The position numbers and the translations under genes are program-made. A stretch of DNA of 64,000 bases from Puffinus mauretanicus (taxonomy: Eukaryota; Chordata; Aves; Procellariiformes; Procellariidae): assembly GCA_023333565.1 (NCBI GenBank), contig JAJKFH010003680.1:2170001-2234000 (forward strand). The letters are read 5' to 3'. How positions within the stretch are numbered: the stretch's first letter is position 1; each line of letters opens with the position of its first letter. Under the pieces are notes generated by a model. That model searched no databases and was not told the DNA's origin. It saw only the letters and a list, made by a program, of their open reading frames with translations. Shown here piece after piece: positions 36,228 to 46,500 of the stretch.

Positions 36228-38484
36228 AGTGAGGAGCGGGGAGGCGATTTCTCCCTTCCTCCTCTCGCTTTGCTCCGGCAGAGCGCTGTGCCCGCGCTGT
36301 GTCCTGGCTGCAGCCCGCTGGGACCCGCCTGTTCCACTCCCGCCAGGGCTGCGTGTTTTCCTCGGTAGCTGTTAATTACATGGTCATCAAGACAGAGCCC
36401 AGCGCCCTGCGCTGTGCGCGCTCCCTGGGAGAGCGGGGAGCTCCTCGGTGGGAGGAGGGCTCAGTCCCCCCAGCCCTCCCTGGGCACCAGGTGCCAGCCC
36501 AGCTCTCTCCTCTCGCCCTAAGGGAGGGCTGGGCTGTCTCCACAGCCCCACTCGCGGGCGTGCTGGTAAAACCTCCCCCACGCCCTCTCCCCCGAGCTGG
36601 GCTCCGGCTGTGGTGGGACAGGGAGGAGGCAGCCCCAGGCAGAGCTGGGCAGTGCACCCCAGCGTGGCGGCTGTTTCTGCTTTGATACTCGCCCTTAGTT
36701 GCTGCATTTTAGCTCCTTTGCTGGGGCTGCAACAGAAACGAGCGTTTAAAGAAAGGAAGATGCAGTGAAATTTTACAAATAAAATGGGCCTTCATGGGGC
36801 TTGTCACTGGGGCGTGGGAGAACGGTCACTGTGGGACCTGGCTAAGGCACCGCTGTGCCTCAACAGCTCAGCCCCTTCCAGCCCACGGGGCTGGATGGAC
36901 AGACCCAGCTGCCACCCAGGCTCTGCTGCCGTGGGGCTGCGGGCAGGGACACGCTCACTCCCACTGCTGTCCCAGGAGGAGATGCTGGCTGTGGGGGGAC
37001 AGGGCTGGGTGCTGGCACGGTGCTGGGAGCACCACACTGCCGATGGGGTCCAAGGGGCAAGTTTGGGCCAGAGGCACCTGAGCAGAGGTCCTGGGGTACC
37101 TGGCAAGCCCCAAGGCAACAAAGCCAAGGCTGCAGGAGAGAGCTGGGGTGCTCCTCCCACCCCACCCCACCCCACCTGGTGCTGGACCTCCAGGACCAGC
37201 CAAGACCCCTTCTCCCCAGCAGCACCCACCTCGCTGCCCTCCCTGGGGCCGGGTGCCTCTCACCTGCCTTTGCCAACCACCAGCTTCTTCCCTTCACCGC
37301 CAGCCCGAGGAGATGTCACAAGGTGCTCCAGGCACCCCACATGCCTGAGGCTCACCCCACATGAAGGCGAGACCCACCTGGGCTTCACTGCTACCTCCTC
37401 GTGGTGCTACTGGAGAACCGGCCCTGCCCAGCCCAGGGGCACACGCGGAGCCCCCCAGCATGTGCTGCAGGTGCCCCGAGCACGGTGTGGGGCCTGGCTG
37501 GGCCTCCTCGGTTCTGGCCCCTCTGTGTTGCCCAGCCCATGCTCCCAGCCCCCTCCCTGTGGGATGGAGCTGCCCCCAACAGCTCACAGGGGCTCCCAGC
37601 TGACCTGCAGCTGCCCAGATATGGGGGTCCATGGTGATGGCAACGGTCTGTGTCGGCGAGCAGTGCGGGGGGCTCAGGGCTCAGCTGTTCCTGTGCCCAC
37701 CGGCGGGCTGGGGGTGGTGTTTGCGCACTCGCTGTGACCTGCCTCAGGGCACCGTCGTGGGGCAGACGTGCAGATGTGAGGTGTGTTTGCACAGTGATGG
37801 GTTCAGGGACTCCAGCTGGGGGCTGCTCCCTGCCCCAACACCCCCTGCAAGCTCCAGGCAGGAACAAAGAATTTTGACAGCCTCCACCCACGCCACTGCC
37901 AATCCCGCACATCCCTGAGAGCAACCGCGCTCCTGGACCAGGAGCTGGCGATGTCGGAGGGCTCCGTGCCAGCGCTGGGAAGATGTTGGTGTTCGTGTAG
38001 TGGTGGAGCCCCTCCACCGCTGCAGTGCTTCTGACAGGGATGCTCCTGGGGAGAAACATCGTGGAGAGCAGCGAACGGCTGCTTTGGACAGGACCAAGTA
38101 AGACCCGGGGCTTTGAGGGGCAGAGGCAGAGCTGCAAAGAGCAGGAGCCTGGAGTGGTGTCAGAGGGGCTGGGCAGAGATCGGAGAGAAGCCGATGCGCC
38201 TCCCGCTCGTCACTCGTGAGCCCCAGTTCATCGCACTACCAGGTTGCTTGTGTCGTCTTGTTTTTCTCAGCCCAGGTCTGGCCCAGCTCTCCCACAAACA
38301 GCACCAGGGGAGCAGGGCAGGAGCAGTTGGGGGGGGTTCTGTCCTGAAGCAACACCCCACTCCCTGTCCCTGCGCTCCCCAGGCTCCCCCCACAGCGGGC
38401 GCCCACGGGGAGGCGCTGCCAGGGGCTCAGCCAAGCGCTCCCATCAGTGCACACACAACCAGCGGGGAGGAACTTAGTTATCCT

Positions 38485-38490
38485 TTTATT
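38485..38490 (-). terminator. SCMH1: Distal SCMH1 poly(A) signal candidate
   Basis: TTTATT on the plus strand is AATAAA in the direction of SCMH1 transcription. It lies immediately beyond the duplicated 153-bp segment. A second candidate is at 38723..38728. Confidence 0.45.
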
Positions 38491-38491
38491 T

Positions 38492-38644
38492 ATAAACAAA
38501 TTAACGTAAAATAAGTGCAGAGGAAAGCACTGGCTGACCCCGCACGGGGAGCTGTCTGCAGCGGGCCAGCGGGATCAGCGTTGGGTAAAAACGAGGGGCG
38601 TCCCGGGGCCGATGCTGCGAGCGACGGGGCTCTGCGAGTGGCCG
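38492..38644 (-). repeat. SCMH1-proximal copy of the 153-bp duplicated segment
   Basis: Direct-oriented partner of 36075..36227, about 95% identical by eye. It sits between the two SCMH1 poly(A) signal candidates, so it is either the last part of the 3' UTR or sequence just past the cleavage site. Confidence 0.9.
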
Positions 38645-38722
38645 GAGCCCCACCTCCCTCCGACCACACTGGTGCAGCAGCAGGGACTGCAGCACAGATT
38701 TTGCTGTACAACAAAAAGCCTT

Positions 38723-38728
38723 TTTATT
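38723..38728 (-). terminator. SCMH1: Proximal SCMH1 poly(A) signal candidate
   Basis: AATAAA on the minus strand, in the context 'aaagtaataaaaaggc', downstream of a poly-A-rich block. In the transcription direction it is followed by a T/G-bearing 'tttttgttgtacagc', a plausible downstream element. Confidence 0.5.
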
Positions 38729-39639
38729 ACTTTGGAGTTTGGGTTTTGGTTTTTTTTTTTTTTTGCAACTTTTCCCCTTAGGGGTAAACCTGACCCAGTG
38801 CAAGAGACTGGAGGGTTGTTCACCACAGGGGCCCTTTCTGCTGCTGGCCAGGACCCTCGAGGGTGGCAGGGAGGAGGGTGTGAGACGTTGCTCTGGATGC
38901 ACGGAGGGTGAGCTGAAGACAGGAGAAGAAAGAAGTGCTTGCAGTGGAGATCCCCGTCCCAGCCCTTTGGTCATCGCAGAAAGGAAGCGTGTGCGGGAGC
39001 GCGCTGCGGGTGCATGCGTGGGCCCACGCCTGGGACAGCCCTCGCCTCCGCCGCGCCTCTCCCCATCAGCCCGTCCCCGGCTCGTCCCAGGCCGGGGCAG
39101 GGGATGCTCGGGGGACGGGCAGCCCCTGTGCCCAAAGGCAGCCCCGGGCCTGGCAGCTGCTGCCCAGGGGACACAGCGGCACCGCTGGGTGGCCTCCGCT
39201 CCGATGCTCCTCTTGCAGCTGCAGTAACGTGCCTGGGACAGCGGGTTACCGCTCAAGTGCCATCAAAAATAAATACATTAGACTGTCTGAAACAAACAGG
39301 TGCCGCCGGGTAGGGCAAAGCCCTCGCAGGAAGAGCAACGCAAGGACCGGTCACCACACTGGGATCCTCTGACTTGCCAGACCCAACACCCTCTCGCACA
39401 CGCTGAGCTGGGACGGACTGAAACACCAGAGGACCAACCGGCAGGGCCCCTGGGAAGACAAACCTTTGCAGCTCTGGCTAAAAATCTGCAAGAGTTGCGA
39501 GTTCAACAACAGGTAGAAAAATCATTTCATCATTTTAAACAGACAACTCCTTGTTAAAAAAAAATTTTTTTTTCAAAAAAAAAAACCCACTCAAAAAAAA
39601 AGAGAGAAGGATCAGTTGAGTCCTGCAGCATCCAGCCAG

Positions 39640-40440
39640 CCTCCGGCGCCGACCCAGGCCCATCCTTGCCACGGGCACGCCAGACCCGGCCACGCTCCTC
39701 GGCTCTCCTGCAGCCCGCTCCACGCTCCTGGGCAGGGCCGTGAGCCGCCGCACGGCCTCTCCAGTCAGAAATAAATACGAAGGCCTCCATCCCCGGCCCG
39801 GCGTCCCCAGCCGGAGGAAGGCCGGGGGCTGGGGGCGGGCAGAGCTCGGGAGGTGAGTGGCCCCCGGGCCGGGCGGCCGGGCTCTCCCCAGGCGTGGAAG
39901 ACAGGGACGGGGGCAGTCATTGCTCTGAGCTCGCCGCGGTGCGACGGGGGCCGAGCGCGGTCGGGGGCACCGTCCCCCTCGCAGCCGGGCTGCCCGGCGC
40001 AGTGCAAAGCGTCCAGCCCCCCGACCCACCTCCCCTCCGAGGGGACGGGAGCCGAGGGCCGCCCCGAGCAGGCGAGGCCGGGAGCGCACGAGCCACAGCG
40101 AGAGGGAGAGGAGCCGGCGCAAGCGCCCAGTCCCCACGGGCTCTGCCCAGAGCCGCTGCTGCATCCCAGGGAAGCAGGACGGGGAGCCCGCGGAGAAGCA
40201 CTGGCTGGGCAGCAGGGAGAGACCCTCCGCCTCCAACAGGACGCCCACGACTCGAGTCCGGTGCGAAGCCCTGGGGCCAACTGGCGCAGGGGCGGGCGGG
40301 TGGCTGGACCCCTGCAGCGGGGCCGGGGTGTCGGCGAGGTGTCCGTCTGCGGCGTAAATGGGTGTGTGTGCATGCGTACCTGTCGGCAGGCGAGCGTGGG
40401 TATGGATGGCCAGGAGCGGAGCTTCCAGGATCCGTCCTGC
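39640..40440. other. CpG island over SCMH1 3' UTR
   Basis: Dense CpG dinucleotides with sustained high GC, comparable to the CTPS1 promoter island, but placed immediately downstream of the SCMH1 stop codon. It may simply reflect microchromosome base composition or may mark a promoter. Boundaries by eye. Confidence 0.65.
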
Positions 40441-40451
40441 TAAGCGTCCTT

Positions 40452-40577
40452 TCAGAACTTGCCTTGCTTTAGCTTGTCGATGTGGTAAGTGAGCTTCAGG
40501 GCTGGCCCCAGCTTCAGCCCCATGTACTTCATCATCATGTCACTCCGCAGCAAGAGCAGGGCTTTCCCGTCGATCTC
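40452..40577 (-). CDS. SCMH1: SCMH1 last coding exon (SAM domain C-terminal half)
   Basis: Minus-strand acceptor CCTTCAG|GAGATCGAC; TGA at 40454..40452. Forty-one codons: [20 protein letters not shown], then [20 protein letters not shown] and [21 protein letters not shown] is the helix-rich end of the Polycomb SAM domain. Confidence 0.97.
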   Translation of the reverse strand, partial: EIDGKALLLLRSDMMMKYMGLKLGPALKLTYHIDKLKQGKF

Positions 40578-43500
40578 CTGAAGGAGGGGAAACAACAGCA
40601 CTTGTGACTACACCTACAGCCCTAACCCTGCCCGCTAAGACAGGCCGTGCCCAAAATGACGACGCTGAAGCAGCGCGGCTGGGTGCGAGAGCACCGCTCA
40701 ACGGCGGAGGTGGGCTGCACGTAACTGCAGCATCCCAGCGCAGGCATCCCCGCATCCCGGCCTGCCTGCAGCACGGGGGTTCAGCCCCAGGCCCCCACAT
40801 GGCGGTGGGAGATCTGCTGGGTGATAAACACCCAGGAGCCATGTCCAGCTGGTCGGCAAATCCTGAAGGGAGGTGGGGGGGAAGGAAAAGAGGGGGGTTT
40901 CCTTGACAGGGGAACGACTGAGGCAGCAGCAGTGCAGGAGAGCGGTCTCTTACTCGAGGGCATCACCATCCCACTGCAGGAGAAATCTCCTGGTAGAGGA
41001 TGCGCCAGCCCTGACAGCAGTCCTGCCGTGACACACGCAGCCCTGAAGGCTGGTTGAAGAAGGAGGCAAGGGACCAAACCCTGTAAACCCAAAGAGACTG
41101 CCACTGCGTGCAAAGCAGATTTCTGGAGTTTCTAAGCAAAGTCCCAGCAGCTGGCAGAGCAACGGTGGAGCATCTCATCTCCAGCAGGACTGATTTCAAC
41201 ATCACAGCTTTCAAAAGTATCTGATGCTTTACAGCTGAGCCAGATGTGTCCCTTGCTGAGGCTCAGGAGGGGAGGGATCACAAAGCTCAAAATAACCGGA
41301 GAACAGCTTTGCACTTAGCATCTGCGAGTGGAAGTTTTCCAGTCCCTTGCAGCACTCCTTTCCTTGACCTGGTCCTGGCCCAGAGCTTTGCAGCGGACAG
41401 GTTTCCATGAAGAAAACGTTAATGGACTTATAAATGAAAAACAAAAATCACAACCTTGAACAACAGAAAATCCTGTCCTATGTCGACGCTCAGTTAGGTC
41501 TCACACTTGGTATGATCTCCAGCAATCTCCAGTGCCAGGCTTGTTCTGCTTTTCCCTTCTTCAGATGAAAGCGAAGTTCTTCAGGATTGCCAATACAGGG
41601 GACCTTCACCCCTTAGCACAGCTGAGCACTCTCTTGCATAATTAAAACAAAACATTTTTCAATTACTGGTGGTTCTAAAATAGAACTAATAAAAAAAAAC
41701 AAAGAGAGAGTGTTGTCTCAGCCCAGCACAGAGCAAGAAGCATTCCATCTGCCTCTCCTGCCTGGGGAAGATGAGTACTTTTTCCTACTGCTCTTCTGAC
41801 TCCACGAGCCCCACCAGGTATAACATGGACTTAATCAAAAGGCAGATGAAAGATGAACTGTCTGGCAGGAATCAGGACATGGAGCTGCCAAAATTTTTGT
41901 AGCTTTAATTGTAGAAACTCCGTGCTGTATGTCTGCAGCTATTTTACGCTTAAAGACATGCATAAGAACCAGAGCCTTAGGAGACCCCTTTTTATAGGAA
42001 ACAGGGGAGTTCAGCAGCAATGCACTCAATGAATTCCACTTGGAACATGTTTCTTGCCAGGAGAAATTTGCTATGAGATGAATATTAAGACTCCAGGATG
42101 AACAGGGTTTTGTGTTTTCAGCACTAGAGTTCAAATCCAGCTGAGACCTGAGCTCTCCATATGCACAAAGGCAGCGGTGCTTGGAGCTTTAGCTGGGCTG
42201 CGATGTCTTCCCCTTGACGATTTCTGAGTACGAAGATCTCAAGCCTGAACACAGTATGAGCAGGATTTATGAGGATGTTTTTCTTAGCACAAAACTCCAG
42301 CTGTTACAAAGTGCTGCTATTCTTCTGACTTTTCTAGATTTTCCTTGTGTGATGATCTGCCCCCTCCCATATATAATATACACATACATACACACACACA
42401 TATATACATACACAGATATACTTACATGTTTTCGAAAGAGGTCAGCATGGGGTCCCAGCTGTGGATCCGCTTCTCGTATGAACTGCATCACCTCCTCCAC
42501 TGTCCAGGACGAGGGGTCGCGGCTGCTCAGCCGCGAGACGTCTCGAGATCCAAGGTATCTATCTGAACCTGGGGGGGAATTGCGAGACAGCAGCCGTTAC
42601 TCCAAGTACCCCTGCAGCGTTGCTCCAGCAGTTATTCACCCTTAATCTACCGTTCAGTCTCCTCTCTCAAAGCAATGGCGGACACAACGCGAAGGGCACG
42701 TCCCAACCATGCCCCAGAGATTCCTGCGGCGCAGGTCTAACACCAAAGCCTTATTCTCTTTCCTTAGGCCTTACTTTTCAGGGCAGCCTTCTATACTGAG
42801 CCCTTTTCCTCACTCTAAACCCCGATTTCCCCTTGCCCCCCTTCAGCTGAGTTTGGTCCCCCCATTCCCACTCTTACTTGCCCATCTACTGACGGTTCCC
42901 ACGTTTGCAGAAAAAAATCCTCCATTCCCACTTCTCTCTCCATGCACCGCTTCTCCCCTCGCTCCCCTCCTCCGAACACCACCTTTAGCAATTCTAACAC
43001 AGCAAAGCTCTTTTGTGTTTCCATCGGCTGCGTCTTCTGATGGACTGAGCCCATATGCGAAACTCTGTTGTCTTGAAGCACCGCCTGACCTAACAAAAGT
43101 CCTGCTCCCAACGTGCCAGCATCGCCCAGCCCGTTGTTCCAGCTCGCTGTGCTGCCTGCATACACGGATGTGGGGGGAGGCAGGCGGATCAAGGCATCAG
43201 CAGCCTGAGCTTTTTAGAGGCTTTTATTGATGCCACGCACCTAAAATTACAACTCTTTTGCAAACACTTGGATTTGACATGTGCTGATTTACTGCAATGA
43301 ACAGCTCTCCTGCCCCTATTCCTCCACACAGACAAGTGCTGCTCGCGCATTTGCCCATCCTGGCCACCCGCCCCAGCTCCCAGCCTCGTCAGGCAGTTCT
43401 CGACTCCCTGGCCATTCCCGATCCATCCTCACGGACTCCGACGCTCATTTATCGCTTTGGCAGCCCCCTGCCCATGCTTGCAAATTCAGCTCCTGCCTAC

Positions 43501-46500
43501 TCCTTCCCATCCACTGACCTCCAGCTGCCACCTTGTCACCCCGCCGAACGAGTCACCCTGCAAGCATCACCTCTCCGTACTTCCACCCGCCCATCTGCCA
43601 CGTCTCTAGAGCTACCGTTAAACCTAACAGACTACCTGTTTAACAGTGCAGAAGCCAGTCTCTGGTACTTGCTGAAGTTAGAAAGGTGTAACTGGAGTTA
43701 GAAAAGCCCTTTATTGCCAAATTTACAATCGGAGGGCTGGCTTCTTAACTCTCTTACCCCCAGAGCTAAGCCTACGCAAGGCAGAGGTACTGCCCTGGGT
43801 GAGGCTAGAGGGTTGGTGCAGGTGCCTGTATCCTTGCAGGCGATAGTCTCTGGAGCTCCTGCTGTGGCTGGATGAATTGACAGAGTTCAAGGCAGAGTCC
43901 ATGGGGTCCAGGCGAGGCTCCAGGGGCCCTGGGAGGCCATCTCCCAGAACAAAGGTTTCACCTGGAACGCACCAAGCTGCAGTCAGTGCACCCGAACGCC
44001 ACGCAGCCCGAAGTTACCGCTCGGCGGCAGAAAGCAGAACCGCAGCAAAGGCAGCGCTTGCGTGCGTCTGCGGGAGCAGGGTCGAACCACCGCGTCGGTG
44101 GTCTCCTCGAAAGCACGGAAATTAAACCAGGCACTGCTAAAGCACTGCAGCCTGGGGTTTGCCTGGCAAATGCCAGTCCAACCAGTTAGCAGTGGTAATG
44201 GCTGGTACCCAGACTGGAGCAACAGCTACTCTGCTAATGCCACCCCCAGCTCTGCCTTGCGGTCCCATGCTTCCAGAGGCCCTTCTGTGGCAGCGGGGCA
44301 CCGCGGTGGCAGGCGGTGGAGGGCTGCCCGTTCTGGATGCCAGCGGACACAGGACTCGCACAACAGCCCTGAGCGGGGAGAGGAGACTCCCCGAGATCCG
44401 GGGTCAAGCGCCGCACGTTACCGGGACCAGCACGTGAGGTCATGGACCAGGTGGTTGGGATTGCGGGGGATGTTTAGTAAGACTCATGCTGTAGCCTGGA
44501 TAGCAGCACACATGCAGAGCAGGAGGGAGCAGCAGGCTCCTCCGAGCGGCTCAGCTGCACCCTCACGGCCCGGCAACGCTCTCACACCGTGCTGATCCTC
44601 CGGCCCCAAAAGCAAGGTGCTGGTGACCAGCTGCTCACCCCTCCTGACCTCCTGCTGGGCCCTTTTTCACTGCCTAACCGAGTCGGTGACCATCACCCTT
44701 TGCTGGGACGTGCGCAGGAGGGACAGGGCAGAGGGCTCTCCCCGGGCAGGGGTCCCAGTGCAAGACTGGCTTCCTCACCTTCTCTTCCAGAAACACATTT
44801 AATTTTCAGCTGTCAGTGGCAGTATTAGGATGGAGGAAACTATCCAGGGTGATATGTTGTATTGGCTGAGCCAGCAAGACCTCCCTTTGCTGTTGTGACA
44901 GCTTCACCCTAGGGCTGTGTTTGTAGGTTTTACTACGGCACGCACAACCTAGTCTCAGTCCAGGTGGACCCGATGCCTCATGAGTCATCCTCAAATACCT
45001 GCGTTCTTTATTATGACATACCTGGCAAGTTGGTACAGCCACAGAGGAAAGCAGCTCCTACAACGAAGGGTATTGCCTGTGCACTCTGGGCTGGGCCACT
45101 GCACCTGGCTGGGAGCTGGAGCTCCTCTACCAGCATCCGTAGAGACCCTGAGACCAGCTCACAGTCCCGAGCTGCTGCCACTCGAACACCATGGCAGGTG
45201 ACAAGGACGAAGAAACTGGAGCAACTGCCCCAGCCAGGCCCTGGGCTTCTTCCCTGGGACTTCCCAGACCACAGGAGCAGCATGTAAGAAGCCGGCACAG
45301 CGAGGTTGTGCTGAACTGGGGTGGTGGTGAGGGCGCAGAGTTGACACTGCAGCCCGTGAGACCCAAAAGCTGCAGAGATCTTCCCAAGCTTTCCTGCTAA
45401 GCTGATGCTGCCATGCTCCAGTGAAGGGAGATGCAGCTTGCCAGAGCCTGAAGCAGTACCTGAGCGTTGCAGAGGTTGGGCCCCACCAAACGGGGCAACC
45501 TCTCTTGCAGGCCTGTTGTTTTATTTGATTTCCATGAACTATAGGACTATTCTGTGAACTGGGACCCTCTGGTTTTAGTGCTTCTGCTGTCTGTGTTTGA
45601 GCAGAGATCTCAGAGGCCAGTTCAGCTGGAGGCAGCCAGCCCATACCTTCCCTGGCTTCATATCATAAGGCTACAAAATGGAAACACCCCTCCTGTCCAG
45701 CTGCTTGGCAATTCAGTGAAGCAGATGCGAGGTTATCATCACCTGCATAACTGCAACCCTCCATCTTGTGGGCTCTGTTACTCTGCTCTTGAGGCATTTC
45801 TGCCTTTCTTTGCTTTTAGGTCTCTGGGACGCCCTCAGAAACCAGCAGCACATCCTTAAAATCTCGTGTAAAACAGTGCTGATGTGAGGACTGTTACTGC
45901 CCCAGTGCCCTGCGCTGTGTGCTGGCCCGCACGTCACCAGCTTCCCACGTGAGTGGATGTGTTTTCACCTGCTCTCTATGCATAAAAGGAGGCTTTCTGA
46001 CTCATGACTATTCCTGAGTAACTTCGGACACCTCCTTCGCCCCCACACCACTCTCCCACCATCCCATCTCAGCACAAGACTGGATGCCGACCAGCACTGA
46101 GTGGCTGCTCTGGCCCAGGGGTGGACAGAGGTTCCCTGCCCAGGCCCAGACCTACACAGCGGATGTGACTTACACCAGTGGCACTTTATAGTGGCTTCTT
46201 CACAGCAAATACATTTGGTTTCCTTTCCAACAGGACAGTTCTGCTTAAAACCCAAACCACTTCCCATTAAACATCTGTGCAAAAGGTGTCTGACTGACGG
46301 GGAAGTGCAGAGGCACGAGAGGGCTCAGCGGGCACAGCCCTCTGCACTGGCCTGGGCGCCCTGAAACAGGGAAGTGGCTGCGGGCATGGGAATGGGCCTG
46401 TGCTGCACATCCCCATCCTCCAAGGAAACCCAGCACCCTCTGCGAGGCGACGCACAGCCTCAACTTGCCAGGAAGCCCCGGGACACTCGTCCCAGATGTG

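Larger units (their letters stand above)
32606..38464. other. CTPS1-SCMH1 intergenic interval, no recognisable gene
   Basis: The left half (to about 35.8 kb) is ordinary A/T-leaning DNA. The right half is GC-rich. SLFNL1 lies in this position in human, but I see no schlafen-like coding segment. A 317-codon plus-strand frame at 36784..37737 lies in GC-rich sequence with long open frames on the other strand too, and it has no domain. It looks like a composition artefact. A 153-bp segment here is duplicated near the SCMH1 3' end (separate entries). Confidence 0.5.
38465..40451 (-). other. SCMH1: SCMH1 3' UTR (presumed)
   Basis: Sequence downstream of the SCMH1 stop on the minus strand up to candidate poly(A) signals. 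It is strongly GC- and CpG-rich between 39,640 and 40,440 and contains A/T homopolymer blocks near 39,550..39,600 and 38,745..38,765. The open frames across it on both strands (up to 237 codons) lack domains and follow from the high GC. The 3' limit is uncertain. Confidence 0.55.

Noticed and set aside
39535..40443. Overlapping long frames on both strands (237, 202, 196 and 192 codons)
   Set aside because: They fall in the GC-rich SCMH1 3' UTR, overlap each other in all frames and have no domain, which is typical of composition-driven frames.
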